The notes below the pieces were generated by a model. The model was given only the letters and a program-made list of their open reading frames with translations. It ran no database searches and had not been told where the DNA came from. A program made the position numbers and the translations under genes. This document shows positions 1 through 9,071 of a stretch of DNA of 56,788 nucleotides, piece by piece. The number at the start of each line of letters is the position of its first letter. Position 1 is the first letter of the stretch. The stretch comes from Streptomyces xantholiticus (GTDB lineage Bacteria; Actinomycetota; Actinomycetes; Streptomycetales; Streptomycetaceae): positions 1-56,788 of the forward strand of contig NZ_BMWB01000035.1 of the NCBI RefSeq assembly GCF_014651015.1, read 5' to 3'.

Positions 1-122
1 GGAACTGACGCACCAGCAGCAGAAGTCACACAAAAACTAACGATCAACTACTGGCGCAGGACACTAGTAGTGCTTTGTTAGCTGCTCTTGTCACGGCTTG
101 TGTTCGGTAGTTCGCTGGCTGT
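1..122. other. Left edge: possible ORF tail and upstream end of an IS701-type remnant
   Basis: A short open frame runs from the left edge to a TAA at 38-40. It could be the C-terminal tail of a gene lying outside the window, but twelve residues are too few to identify. Positions 60-122 lead directly into the IS701-type transposase and probably include its element end. No clear promoter or complete inverted repeat can be assigned without the partner end. Confidence 0.25.
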
Positions 123-647
123 ATGAGGGCTGGGGAACTTGCTGCGGTGCGCTTCCAGTTGGAGGGGTTCGCCTCTGAGGTGTTCGCCCCGTTGGTCCGG
201 CGGGATCAGCGTGCCAAGGGCTCGCTCTACTTGCGGGGGCTGTTGCTGGACGGGCGGCGGAAGTCGATGCAGCCGATGGCCGAACGCCTCGGTATCGATC
301 ACCAGCAGTTGCAGCAGTTCATGACGTCCTCGACCTGGCCCGTTCAAGAGGTACGGGCCAGGTTGGCCTGGCGGGCCGCGAAGGTGGTCCGGCCGCAGGC
401 GTGGGTGGTGGACGACACGGGCCTTCCCGAGGACGGCATTGCCTCGCCCGGGGTGACCCGCCCCTACTCGGGCACTCTGGGCAAGGTCGGCAACTGCCGG
501 ATCGGCGTCAGTGTTCATGCTGTCTCCGACACCGCCTCGTGCCCGCTGTCCTGGCGCCTTTTCCTGCCTGCCGGCTGGGACACGCCCGAGGCGGCCGACC
601 GCCAGGAACGCAAGCCACACCAGCGGTTCAGCGGTTCAGGTAGGTGA
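123..647 (+). pseudogene. IS701-family transposase, C-terminally truncated
   Basis: The 174-residue frame matches the N-terminal third of IS701-type DDE transposases, which are usually around 400 residues. It has the helical N-terminal domain, then VVDDTG, where the first catalytic Asp is expected (about residues 97-102), then the conserved stretch around SGTLGKVGNC, then the WRLFLP motif. After about residue 160 the similarity ends and a tail of low-complexity residues runs to the stop. The second and third catalytic acids are therefore missing. The break is next to an 8-bp tandem duplication (AGCGGTTC twice, about 623-640). The fragment cannot encode an active transposase. Confidence 0.85.
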
Positions 648-726
648 CCCAGGCCCTGCCGGCATCGACCGCCCGGGCTCGGTACGCGCGCAGCTGCGGG
701 GACCCCTGGTCTGCTCGGCGGGCCCA

Positions 727-1330
727 TCATGTGGTCAGCGCGGAAGCGAAGGCGCTGACCGCTTGGCTGCTCACTTGCTCGTAGGCGGGGATGAGAGTGG
801 CCCACTTCTCGGCTTCTGGGGCCGTGTGTCCGGCGAGGATGAGCTGTGGCACGAGGAACGCGGTGTCGATCCAGGCTGGACCACGGTGTGGCCAGGCCCA
901 GTCGATGACCCGGATCCGGTTGTCCTCTGCGATCAGGAGGTTGTCGGCGTGTAGGTCGCAGTGGAGCAGCGTGCCGCCGGTCAGCAGTTCGCAATGCTCG
1001 GCCGCGTCTTCAAGGACCGGGTTGGTGGCGATCTCGGGGGCGTCGGGGAGCGGGCACGGGATCAGCGAGTCGTGGAGCCGGCCGATCGCGTCGATGACGG
1101 GCTGCAGATTTGGGGAACGGGCGTCAGGTCGGGGTGGCGGCCGGTGATGAAGCCCAAGGCCAACCCCATCCGTCCGTCGCTTTCGAATGAGGTGAGCAGC
1201 CGGGACCGATCCCGGTCGGCAGTGCTTGGTTGGCGGCGGCTTCCGCCCGGTACATGTCTGTCACCCAGTCCCCCAGCTTGACCAGCTCGTCGTAGCGTTC
1301 CCGGGTCACACGGCCGATCATCTCGGGCAA
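727..1330 (-). pseudogene. Aminoglycoside/choline-kinase-like phosphotransferase (APH fold), frameshifted
   Basis: Three minus-strand frames join into one APH-family protein of about 200 residues. The first starts with MPEMIGRVTRERYDELVKLG (about 1330-1230), the second holds LGFITGRHPDLTP (about 1210-1130), and the third runs from SPNLQPVIDAIGRLHDS to a TGA at 727-729. The third frame contains the catalytic loop HCDLHADN (the family HxDxxxxN motif) and the metal-binding IDWAWP. Two indels, near 1195 and 1120, break the gene, and the N-lobe is short, so it is probably truncated at the 5' end too. Substrate cannot be told; the family phosphorylates aminoglycosides, macrolides and other small alcohols. 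IS debris lies on its left side. Confidence 0.75.
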
Positions 1331-1494
1331 TCGGACACCACCCCCACAGGCCGACCCGGGGGCGGCACCCTATCCAGGCCGCCAACTTGCCCTGGCAACC
1401 GGTTACTTCGCACCGTCCGAACGCCCTCCGGCCGCCTGAAAGGGCGTGTGTCCCCGGCGCGTGGAGCAGCCTCGTGGCCGCCGGATCCACGGTC

Positions 1495-1830
1495 TCACAT
1501 CCCGCGCTGCCCAGTGCGCCGCCTGTGCCAGGCCCGTTTGCGGCAGCGGGGAGAGCAGGAGATTGCCGAGACGGGATGCTCGACGCCTACGGTCCAGGAC
1601 ACCCTGCACTCCAGGCAGCTGGACATCAACCCGGCCTGGACCGCCTCGGTCCTCGCCCGTGTCCGCCGCATCCGCCGCCAATGCCGCGACCGGCAGGCGG
1701 ACGAGCAGAACACCGCCGCCGCCTTCGCCGTCGGCATCAGCGGACCTCCGCACCCGCGGCACAGCCGCGGCCCGGTGTCGTCGTCCGTGACCACGACCAG
1801 CCTCAGCCGGGGCAGCCCCTCCTTGCCCAT
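1495..1830 (-). CDS. Small protein with two zinc-ribbon-like Cys clusters
   Basis: An intact 111-residue basic protein. The first Cys set is CRGCGGPL followed about 17 residues later by CSSACRSRHWRRM. The second repeats the arrangement with CLEC and, further on, CSPRCRKRAWHRR. The duplicated CxxC-x(n)-CxxxC layout followed by Arg/His-rich helices suggests two zinc-binding modules that could contact nucleic acid. Reaction and partners are unknown. The ATG at 1830 has only a weak SD. It lies 58 bp downstream of the membrane-anchored coiled-coil gene on the same strand, so the two may be co-transcribed. The fold is inferred from Cys spacing only. Confidence 0.6.
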   Translation of the reverse strand: MGKEGLPRLRLVVVTDDDTGPRLCRGCGGPLMPTAKAAAVFCSSACRSRHWRRMRRTRARTEAVQAGLMSSCLECRVSWTVGVEHPVSAISCSPRCRKRAWHRRRTGQRGM

Positions 1831-1888
1831 TCAGTCACCAAGTGGGCCGGACGCCCGCCCAGGCGGTGGGAGCAAAGGGAATTGCAGG

Positions 1889-2584
1889 TCAATCATGCCG
1901 CTGGCCCGCTGACCTGAGGTCTGGGCGAGTGCCCAGGGCCTGCCGGGCAGCCGCCAAGAATCGCTCGCGGTGGGCTGTCTGTGACCGCACTTCGTCCCAA
2001 GCCACGCCCTGCTGAGAGGGCGCATCCGAGCGTTGCTCCCGCTGGGCGGCATACCGCTGGTGCTCGAGTCCCGCGGCTCTCGTCAACTCCGCCGCGCACT
2101 CCTCTACAGACGAGGGACCAAGGACCGAGATGCGCGCGGATCGCTCGACCATGACACGCACCTGCTCCCCCAACGCCTCCACCTCGCTCGCCGACGGCAG
2201 GCACTCCGCGAGCTGGACATCACGACCGGACCGTTCACTTCGCGACCCGCGCTCTTCGGCAGCGCGGAGGGCATCGGTGGCCACACGCGCGAAGCTGTCG
2301 TACGCACGCATGAAGCCTTCATAGGCTTCGAGACGTTGTTGCCGCAGCCAATGAGCGTGCTCAGCGGTGGCTTGGTCGCGGACCTGCTGTTGTGCGGCCC
2401 GCGCAGTTCGCTCTGCCCCCGTCCGTGCGCCCCAGGCCGCCGCAGCACCCCCAATCGCGGCTCCGATCACACCAAAAACACCCGCAGCCATCGCCGCTAT
2501 CCCCTGATCCACACGGAGATTGTGGCGTGCCTCCCCCTCGCTTGCGTACCTATTGCCGACGACGGCAAGGCCACCGACTCGCAT
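1889..2584 (-). CDS. Hypothetical membrane-anchored coiled-coil protein
   Basis: A 231-residue intact frame. A single Ala/Gly-rich hydrophobic segment (about residues 28-52, around MAAGVFGVIGAAIGGAAAAW) is followed by a long charged, helix-favouring region rich in Arg, Glu and Ala that looks like a coiled coil. This organisation, one N-terminal membrane anchor with a cytoplasmic helical tail, is common among uncharacterised Streptomyces proteins. The ATG at 2584 is preceded by GAGAGGG at good spacing. No catalytic motif is visible. It is the upstream gene of a short minus-strand pair with the Cys-rich gene. Confidence 0.6.
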   Translation of the reverse strand: MRVGGLAVVGNRYASEGEARHNLRVDQGIAAMAAGVFGVIGAAIGGAAAAWGARTGAERTARAAQQQVRDQATAEHAHWLRQQRLEAYEGFMRAYDSFARVATDALRAAEERGSRSERSGRDVQLAECLPSASEVEALGEQVRVMVERSARISVLGPSSVEECAAELTRAAGLEHQRYAAQREQRSDAPSQQGVAWDEVRSQTAHRERFLAAARQALGTRPDLRSAGQRHD

Positions 2585-2721
2585 GCAACCCTCTCAACGC
2601 TCTCGGTCAACGATCACCGCTGAGACAGGGAAAGGCCTTCAACGCGCGTCGGCCCCACAGGTCGAGCCCACTCGTGAACACCCTGCCCTTTGTCATGCAG
2701 GGCTCAGACACAGCTTCTGAG

Positions 2722-2756
2722 CGTCACACGGGGCTGAGCCGTCACAGGGGGCTAGC
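2722..2756. repeat. Imperfect tandem repeat, two copies of about 18 bp
   Basis: CGTCACACGGGGCTGAGC (2722-2739) is followed at once by CGTCACAGGGGGCTAGC (2740-2756). The unit lies about 100 bp upstream of the TniB-like ATPase remnant. Tn552/Tn5053-type transposons carry repeated transposase-binding units of similar length near their ends, so this may be a relic of such an end. That link is inference from position only. Confidence 0.4.
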
Positions 2757-2849
2757 CGGACGGAAAGGCAACCGGCGGCCGGCCGGCGGCAGGGTTCCGG
2801 CGCCTCAGGCCGCGGTCCGGGCTTGCAACGCCTTTGAAGAGTCGACACG

Positions 2850-3124
2850 GCCAGCACACCGCTCGCGCTGCCTGCTTCGCCGACCACTTGGACGGGGTGG
2901 GCCACGTTCGTCGACGCCCTGCCGGCGCCCGTCCGTGCGGCGGACGACCCCGCCTGGTCACAAGCAGAGCGCGAGGACTACCACTCGGAGTTCGCCGTCA
3001 TGCTCACCCCGCGATGGACGCGGTGTTCACCACGGTCAGGAGGCTGCTGCTGGTCAACCGGCGCCAGCAGGCCGGCGCCCGGCGAGGGCTGATCATCTCC
3101 GGCCCGGTCACCAGGGGGAAGACC
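2850..3124 (+). pseudogene. TniB/IstB-like transposition ATP-binding protein, N-terminal fragment
   Basis: Two plus-strand frames together give the N-terminus of a transposon ATPase. The upstream frame reads through TWTGWATFVDALPAPVRAAD and YHSEFAVMLTP. The downstream frame continues as MDAVFTTVRRLLLVNRRQQ and LIISGPVTRGKT, where GPVTRGKT is a Walker A (P-loop). One indel near 3005 separates them. The reading ends abruptly at about 3124, where the minus-strand IS5-type transposase begins, so the gene seems to have been cut by that insertion. Family members load the DDE transposase of Tn552/Tn7-like elements. Without Walker B and the remainder it is non-functional. Confidence 0.65.
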
Positions 3125-3980
3125 ATCGTCCGGCGATGGCTTCGATGGTGTCGGTCATGTGCTCGCGGCGGCCGTGGTGGAGGGCGAGGGCTCGCCAGTT
3201 CTTCGGGTGTGCAATGCCGTGCTCGACCCTGACGCGGCGGGAGGAGTGAGCCTTGCGCCGGCGTTCGTCGATCTCCTCGTACCAGTCCAGGGCGTTCTTC
3301 TTGACCTTGCGGTGCGGCGGTGTCGCCACTCGACCGCCCGTCTGGGCACCGAGCCCCTGGTAGCCGGCGTCGGCGAGGATCTCCACGGCAGGCCCGTCCG
3401 CAAGCAGCTTGGGCCTGACTTTCGGGCATGAGTGATGTCGGCACAACTGGCCGGCTGGGCGGCGCTGCAGAACAGCAGCTTCCCGTGCGCGTCGGTGACG
3501 GCCATGGACGTGACGGCGTTCTGCTTGTTCTTGCCGGAGACGCACTTCTCCCGGTCCTCGCGTCCCGCGGCCGGGCGGCGCACCCGGGTCTCGGTGCCGT
3601 CGATGATCTGGTCTGTCCGCTCGCGCCGAGATCGTCGATGACCTCGGCGAGGGTATACGCAGCCCGGTGCCCGGCGCGACGGTGCAACCGCGCGCCGCCG
3701 GCCACGGCCGGACGTCGCCGATTGCGCGCGTGACGGTGGAGCGGTCGACACCGAACCAGCAGGCGGCACATCGTGCGTGACGCCGTGCCGCAGGTGGACG
3801 AGGGCGGCCAGCAGCCGGTCGACGAAGACCGGCTTGTGCTTCGCCGCGGCCCCGACCGCCCGGGGCCCGCGACGCGAGCGCGGCCTGGTGCCGCTCGTGC
3901 CGCAACAGGCCGATTTGGGCCATGAGTTCAGCCATCACATCCGGCGACTGATTTGCCGGCTTCGGATGATTGCTGCACGC
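3123..3980 (-). pseudogene. IS5-family (IS1647-like) transposase, frameshifted
   Basis: Alternating minus-strand frames reconstruct a DDE transposase: MAELMAQIGLLRHERHQ, then FGVDRSTVTRAIGDVRP, then DQIIDGTETRVRRPA and SGKNKQNAVTSMAVTDAHGK in a second frame, then EILADAGYQGLGAQTGG, KKNALDWYEEIDERR and GRREHMTDTIEAIAG back in the first. At least two indels disrupt it. The 3' end stops at the TniB remnant, with the usual final residues missing. Recognisable DDE landmarks are IDGTE and LADAGYQG. It is an inactive copy that probably destroyed the TniB gene when it inserted. Confidence 0.75.
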
Positions 3981-4056
3981 GCCCGAGCCCCCACCACGCA
4001 AACCATGATCAACGATCGCGGTTTCACCCCGCCGGCGCCCACCATGCACGCGCTCG

Positions 4057-5259
4057 TCAGGCGGGCGTACGAAGAGTCCCGCCCGCCCTCCGCCTGTACA
4101 GGACCGCCCCTCCCGTCACCCCGGCCGCCAGCAGCCCCAGGGCGAGCAGTGCGGGGATCAGGACGACCACCACGCCCGCGCACAAGCAGCCCACCCCTCC
4201 GATCGCCAGGACCGCGGACCTGCGGCCGTCGGTGCGCAGCAGGATCGCCGCCGCCGCCAGCAGGAACACGCCCACTCCCCCGGCCAGCGCCCAGGCCACC
4301 AGCCCGTGCAGCGGCTCGGACAGGTCGTAGTGCTTGCTGTCGGCGACCTGGTGGAGCGCCTTCTTCATGCCCAGCGCAGTGAGTACGACTCCCGCGACGA
4401 GCGGCAGGTGCAGGAAGGTGTAGACGTCGCGTGCCAGCCGCGTGCGGGCGTCGCCGTCCAGCGTGGTCAGCCGGTGCTCGGCCCTCTCGCTGATCTGCCG
4501 GAAGTACAGTCGCCACAGTCCGGCGACGACCATCACCCCGGCGGCAGCCGCAGCCAGCACCGGCACGGAGATGGGGAGGCCGGACACGCCCACTCCGATC
4601 GCGACGATCGACTCCCCCAGGGCGATGATCACGATCAGGCCGTGCCGCTCGGCAAAGTGCGCGGGCGACGCCACCCGCCAACCCGACGCCCCCGTGACGT
4701 AGATGCCGCAGTAGTCGATCAGGACCGCGCCGAGCCAGACCAGGGTCTGCGCGATGCCGGTCAGGGTGCTGCCGACCAGAAGCAGCACGAAGGGCGGTGC
4801 AACGGACAGCAATGCGGTCCGGCGCAGTGTGGCATGGAGTGCGTCGTCACCGGGGCTGGAGATCCAGTAGGAGACCAGGTGGAGGACCCGGACCGCGCCG
4901 TAGCAGAGTACGAACACCAGCGGCGCGTACAAGCCGCCGGACAAGTCCGCGTACACCTCCGGCACGGTCAGTGAGACGACCAGCACGACCACCATCACCG
5001 CGACCAGCACGGTAAACATCGCGCCGGAGTCGGCTCGCACCACATTGCCCAGCCAGGCGAAGCAACACCAGCACCACCACAGCAGGGCAAGCACCACGGT
5101 CGCGCCGAGCAGCCGCAGTGGCGTCGGATCGGCCGCCATCAGTGCGGTGACCTGTGTAATCGCGTACACGAACACCAAGTCGAAGAACAACTCGGCCGGC
5201 GTCACCCGGTGACTGTCATCGGTGGCAATCATCCGGGAACGCTCTCTACCTATAGCCAC
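4057..5259 (-). CDS. Low temperature requirement A (LtrA) family membrane protein
   Basis: A 400-residue protein matching the LtrA family in length and layout. The N-terminus carries the family signature TPAELFFDLVFVYAITQVT at about residues 20-38, and a conserved HFAERHGLIVIIALGESIVA stretch lies in the middle. Ten or more hydrophobic segments are spread over the whole length, so it is an integral membrane protein. LtrA was named from a Listeria cold-growth mutant; its transport role is not established. The GTG at 5259 is chosen because GGGGGAGA lies 4-5 bases upstream; an in-frame ATG at 5232 is the alternative. It stands alone between IS debris and unassigned DNA, with no visible operon partner. 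Confidence 0.88.
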   Translation of the reverse strand: MAIGRERSRMIATDDSHRVTPAELFFDLVFVYAITQVTALMAADPTPLRLLGATVVLALLWWCWCCFAWLGNVVRADSGAMFTVLVAVMVVVLVVSLTVPEVYADLSGGLYAPLVFVLCYGAVRVLHLVSYWISSPGDDALHATLRRTALLSVAPPFVLLLVGSTLTGIAQTLVWLGAVLIDYCGIYVTGASGWRVASPAHFAERHGLIVIIALGESIVAIGVGVSGLPISVPVLAAAAAGVMVVAGLWRLYFRQISERAEHRLTTLDGDARTRLARDVYTFLHLPLVAGVVLTALGMKKALHQVADSKHYDLSEPLHGLVAWALAGGVGVFLLAAAAILLRTDGRRSAVLAIGGVGCLCAGVVVVLIPALLALGLLAAGVTGGAVLYRRRAGGTLRTPA

Positions 5260-5339
5260 AGACTCTCCCCCTCCGCATACGGCGCCCAGTGCGGCCGAAC
5301 ACGCGCCGAACGATACCTATCGGATCCGCGCGTTCACCG

Positions 5340-5549
5340 TCGCTCAAGGCCACGCCGCCGACGCGTGCAGCAGCGGGCTCTTGTACCGCACGGCCACTGC
5401 CGGTACGCCACCTGGCGCAGCGCCGCCTCGCGGTACGCCGCCTCCAGCGCCGCGTAAACCGTCTCGCGCGGGCCGAGACGGACCGGCACCGGCCCCAAGA
5501 GCGCCCGCAACGACCACCGGGCCATGCTCGAAGTCATTGCGGACGACAT
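5340..5549 (-). other. Coding-like remnant of unknown family
   Basis: A minus-strand frame around VRLGPRETVYAALEAAYREA looks coding, with helix-favouring residues and GC-rich third positions. An overlapping frame upstream reads VVLTVENVVRNDFEHG. The two may be pieces of one decayed protein split by an indel near 5490. I do not recognise the family, and no start or stop consistent with an intact gene is seen. Confidence 0.3.
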
Positions 5550-5689
5550 TCTCGACGGTCAGCACGACACCGGGTCTCGGCCCTGCTCGCCCGCCGACAC
5601 CGCCACACCGGTACCGTCTCCTTCTTCCGCTGCTGGTCACCGGCCCGGTCCCGCTGTCGAAGCCCGCCCGGTGGTGTGCTGCAGATGGA

Positions 5690-5836
5690 GCGTTGTTCGG
5701 CGAGCCAGGCGCCGACGGGGGTGGTGGCGGGTGCCGAGGTGGCCGTGGGTGTTGTGGAAGGCCTGGGTTGAGGCGAGGGCGGCGCGGCGGGAGCGCGAGG
5801 TGTGTCGCGGGGGTCGAAGGAGACCAGGCCCATGGC
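5690..5836 (-). pseudogene. Helicase-associated (HA) domain fragment
   Basis: Minus-strand frames give MGLVSFDPRDT, then AFHNTHGHLGT, then VGAWLAEQRSI in the next frame. Actinobacterial proteins with helicase-associated repeats show the same order: a Trp/Phe-Asp-Pro segment, a Tyr/Phe-His-x2-His-Gly-His-Leu segment and a GxWLAEQR segment. Only about one repeat is present and it is frameshifted, so this is a scrap of a larger gene, probably a phage- or plasmid-type helicase or regulator. Confidence 0.5.
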
Positions 5837-5950
5837 GCGGGCGACGTCAAACCGCGCCGCTCAGGCGCCCTGTTTGACAGTAGGAACGCCGACGGGGCGG
5901 CATGCTCCAGGTGCCGAGGGATGCCGCCCCGAGTGGGACGAGGCGCGGTA

Positions 5951-6469
5951 TCAGTCGTCTTCCACCGCAGACGGCGCTGTGCGAGCAAGGTCGAGAACGT
6001 ACCGCTCAGGGGTGGGGCAGTTGGCCCAGGCTTGCGTGATGCGCTCCGGCTCCCAGTGTTCGTCGATCTGTTGAAGGGTTTCGGTGTAGTAGTCGGCGCA
6101 GGCTTGCCGACCGCTCCACCAGGCGGTGCCTTCGTAGACGCCAGGCTGGGGCAGGGTCATCTCTCCGGCGGGGCCGAGGGTGAACTGGTTGATGACGAGG
6201 ATGCCGGTCTTGGAGTCGAGCGTGACGGTGGTGTGGCCGTCGGCGTCAGCGGGGGGTGGGGGCGGGGTGTCCCACAGGCGAATGGTGACGTGGACCCGGA
6301 TGTCAGGCTGCAGGGAGTGCAGGTAGAGGTGGTAGCCGTGGCCGGCAACGACGTGGTCGCGGGCTGCTTGAAGGGCCAGCTCGTCGCCGAGGTAGTCGTC
6401 TGCGTCATAGACCTGGACGATGCCGCGGTCGGGGCGGGCGGTGACGCTGTACTCGGCGACAAGCTGCAT
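5951..6469 (-). CDS. Hypothetical protein, 172 residues
   Basis: An intact frame with MQLVAEYSVTARPDRG at the start and an acidic C-terminus (SAVEDD). The ATG at 6469 is chosen because AAGGAG lies eight bases upstream; the longer open frame to 6739 lacks such a site. The sequence mixes strands and turns, has several Trp and Tyr residues, and shows no signal peptide, membrane segment or recognisable catalytic motif. It looks like a soluble cytoplasmic protein. I do not recognise the family. It is separated from the MBL gene by about 285 bp in which I see nothing convincing. Confidence 0.6.
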   Translation of the reverse strand: MQLVAEYSVTARPDRGIVQVYDADDYLGDELALQAARDHVVAGHGYHLYLHSLQPDIRVHVTIRLWDTPPPPPADADGHTTVTLDSKTGILVINQFTLGPAGEMTLPQPGVYEGTAWWSGRQACADYYTETLQQIDEHWEPERITQAWANCPTPERYVLDLARTAPSAVEDD

Positions 6470-6754
6470 CGGATGGGCTCCTTGGTCAGGGGGGATCTTC
6501 ATGTAGAAGGGGTCGCCGTCGAGTATGCGGTTGGCGGCGTACATGCTGTTGAGCAACCGGCAGCCTTCCCGCCCGAATCCCTGGCCGGGGCTCTGGCGCC
6601 CAGTTTCTGACCTCACGCGGTCCCTGGGTCGGGATAACCCGGCACAGCGACCCGGAAGACCGATTGACCGATTGCCGGCGAACTCCGACGACCGGGCAGT
6701 TCGTGTCGCCGAAGCTTGAACAGAATTTGCGCAGCCCACACCGGAACAGAGCGG

Positions 6755-7348
6755 CTAGCGTGGCGTGGTGTCGTCCGCCCTGAACGGGCCGCCGTGGCCG
6801 GGCACGATCAGGTCCGCGGCGGTCATCACCCGGAGCCGGGAGGCGCGCAACATCTCACGGTCGGGGGCTACTGGGTCGTCCGCCGGGCCGTCCGCGTGCC
6901 ACCACAGGTCACCGGCGAAGGCGACCACGCCCGAGTCCGTGCCCGCCAGCAGTGTGATGTCCTCGGCACTGTGGCCCGGAGTGCGGATCAGCCGTAGCGA
7001 CGGGGTGAGTTCGTAACCCTCCGCATCCCGGTTCCTCCACTGATCGCCGAGGTACTCCACGTGGTGGTCGTGCACCCGGGCCCGTCCGAACAGGCCCACG
7101 TTCATGGTGTTGTCCGGGTGGTGGTGGCTGAGCACCACGTCGGTGATGTCGTCGGGACCGAGCCCCAACTCGTCGAGCGGGGCGAGGATGCGGTCGCGAC
7201 TCGCCACCATGCCCGGGTCGAAGATCACATGCCGGCCGGCGTCGGATACGTAGGAGACGGTGGCGGCGACTCCGGGGCCGGTGGAGCCCACATATCCGGT
7301 GGTCAGGATCGTGTACACGGCGCTGCGGCCGAGCGGTGCGTCTGTCAT
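6755..7348 (-). CDS. MBL-fold metallo-hydrolase
   Basis: A 197-residue single-domain metallo-beta-lactamase-fold protein. The metal-binding signature is LSHHHPDN (a variant of HxHxDH with Asn in the last position) at about residue 93. It is followed by TPGHS, where the third His is expected, then FAGDLWWH with the bridging Asp, and VPGHGGPF near the C-terminus. The layout fits small hydrolases acting on thioesters, lactones or related bonds; the actual substrate is unknown. The ATG at 7348 faces the GlxA-type regulator at 7431 across 82 bp, which makes it a likely regulatory target. Confidence 0.85.
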   Translation of the reverse strand: MTDAPLGRSAVYTILTTGYVGSTGPGVAATVSYVSDAGRHVIFDPGMVASRDRILAPLDELGLGPDDITDVVLSHHHPDNTMNVGLFGRARVHDHHVEYLGDQWRNRDAEGYELTPSLRLIRTPGHSAEDITLLAGTDSGVVAFAGDLWWHADGPADDPVAPDREMLRASRLRVMTAADLIVPGHGGPFRADDTTPR

Positions 7349-7430
7349 GGCCTCAATCCTTGTGGGTAGGCGGATCGTTCACGAGTGGCACAGCTGCCGC
7401 TGATCGCAGGATTGGTGCCACACTGCACGT
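7349..7430. promoter_or_regulatory. Divergent intergenic region, MBL hydrolase / GlxA-type regulator
   Basis: These 82 bp separate two divergently transcribed genes and must hold both promoters and any regulator binding site. No strong dyad is visible by eye. AraC-type regulators usually bind direct or weak repeats, so absence of a palindrome is not informative. Confidence 0.4.
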
Positions 7431-8387
7431 GTGCCTCCCTTCATGACCGTCGCCGCGTACACCCCGCCCGGAGTCGGCATGCTCGCCGTCGGCATCGTTA
7501 CCGAGGTCTTCGGCCCGCACGGCGAGACACTGCCCGGCTTCGACTTCGCCCTGTGCACCGACCGGCCCGGACCGGTCCCCACTGACCTCGGCGTGCCGCT
7601 CACCATCACGCACGGCCTGGATCGGCTCGCCTTGGCCGATCTGGTGATCGCCCTGCCATGTGCCGGCTTCCGCACACCACCCGCTCCCGCCGTGCTCGAT
7701 GCTCTGTCGGCCGCACACGAACGCGGCTCACTGGTCGCGGCCCACTGCGTCGGCGCTTTCGCGCTCGCCGCCGCCGGACTGCTCGACGGCCGGCGGGCCA
7801 CCACCCACTGGCGGTTCGCCGAACTGCTCGCCCGCCGCCACCCCAACGTCATCGTTGAACCCGACGCCCTCTACATCGACGAAGGACGCATCATCACGGG
7901 CGCGGGAGCCGCCGCGGGCTTCGATCTCTGCCTGCACCTGCTGAGGCGGGAGTACGGAGCCGCGATGGCCAACGCTGTTGCCCGGGACGTGGTGCTGCCC
8001 TCCCACCGCGACGGCGGGCAGGCTCAGTACCTGGCCGCCCCTGTCCCCGAAGACTGCCGCGACGAGCGTCTCGCCGAGGTACTCGCGTGGGCCCGCGAGA
8101 ACCTCCATGAGCCGCTTCCCGTCGCGGAACTGGCCCGGCGTGCCGTGATGAGCAAACGCTCCTTCGCCCGCCGCTTCACCGCCGCGACCGGCACCACCCC
8201 CCACGCCTGGCTGCGGAGCCTGCGCCTGAGCAGCGCCGAGGAGCTCCTGGAGACCACGGACCTGCCGGTCGAGGAGATCGCCCACCGCGTCGGATACGGA
8301 AGTGCGGCCGTCCTGCGCGAACAGTTCGTGCGCCGCCGGGGAGTGCCGCCCCGCTCCTACCGCCGTTCCTTCACGAACACGCCGTGA
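7431..8387 (+). CDS. GlxA-type AraC-family transcriptional regulator
   Basis: A 318-residue protein with the two-domain GlxA arrangement. Residues about 1-180 form a DJ-1/PfpI-like (class I glutamine amidotransferase-like) domain, with AHCVGAFALAAAGLLDGR at the nucleophile elbow and RRATTHW after it. Residues about 205-318 form the AraC DNA-binding domain with two helix-turn-helix units, seen in VAELARRAVMSKRSFARRF and VEEIAHRVGYGSAAVLREQF. The domain usually senses a ligand rather than catalysing a reaction. GTG at 7431 is used; ATG at 7443 is possible. It probably controls the divergent MBL hydrolase. Confidence 0.9.
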   Translation: MPPFMTVAAYTPPGVGMLAVGIVTEVFGPHGETLPGFDFALCTDRPGPVPTDLGVPLTITHGLDRLALADLVIALPCAGFRTPPAPAVLDALSAAHERGSLVAAHCVGAFALAAAGLLDGRRATTHWRFAELLARRHPNVIVEPDALYIDEGRIITGAGAAAGFDLCLHLLRREYGAAMANAVARDVVLPSHRDGGQAQYLAAPVPEDCRDERLAEVLAWARENLHEPLPVAELARRAVMSKRSFARRFTAATGTTPHAWLRSLRLSSAEELLETTDLPVEEIAHRVGYGSAAVLREQFVRRRGVPPRSYRRSFTNTP

Positions 8388-8496
8388 CGAACAAGGCGAG
8401 CAAGCGCCGCTCCGAGCAGGGCCGCCTCCCACTCCCGCAGAAACCTGGCTGCGGCCCGGCGGGTGCTGGGGGTCTGGCGGACAGCGGAGCGTGAGG

Positions 8497-8825
8497 TCAG
8501 CTCGTTCGGGACCGGGCGTGCGCGAGGAACGCGGCGAGGGCGCCGCCTGCGCGGCGGGTGAGTTCGGGCCGGACGACGTCGTCGGCGTCCGGGTCGTAGA
8601 CAGTGCCCGGCGTCGGCGGCGAGCATGCCGGAAGGCCGCTGGTGGTGTGGCGGGCACCTCCTCGAAGTCGGCGACCGCTGTCGTGCCGGCCAGGGCCTCC
8701 GTCGTGAGCCATGTCGCCCGGTCCTCCCATGAGCAGTTCTCGGCCTGAAGGACGCGCCCGCTTCCTTCGGACACGAACAGTGATGCAGGCCGGAGGAGTT
8801 CGTAGTTGTTCAGGTCCAGACTCAC
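8497..8825 (-). pseudogene. Hypothetical protein, probably frameshifted
   Basis: The frame from GTG 8825 reads VSLDLNNYELLRPASLF, then QAENCSWEDRATWLTTEAL and FEEVPATPPAAFRHA. It then loses coding character. A second frame resumes with GTVYDPDADDVVRPELTRR and ends with ALAAFLAHARSRTS at a TGA (8497-8499). One indel near 8620 would join them into a protein of about 108 residues. The family is not recognised. If the indel is a sequence error, this is an intact small gene transcribed toward the end of the GlxA-type regulator. Confidence 0.45.
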
Positions 8826-9071
8826 TGCGTCGTCATCACCTGTCGGCGGGCTGCCCCGTTCCTGGCTCGTTGAACATGGCATCGCGTGCGTTGAGGGTGG
8901 GCCATCAGGTCGACCACCTGCCCGCCCTTCACCGGGCCCTGCGGGGCGGGGCCGGCTGTGTCGCGAGGCATCAACAGGTTCGTCCGACACGCTGCAATCG
9001 GGTGGCCGTTCTCCATCTCCCATGTGATGACGCATTCAATAGGACCACGACTGACAGGAGAGGCGATCCCC

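Noticed and set aside
7728..9035. A 435-codon minus-strand frame across the GlxA-type regulator
   Set aside because: Only its 5' part (8825 downward to about 8620) looks coding; the rest is the shadow of the plus-strand regulator.
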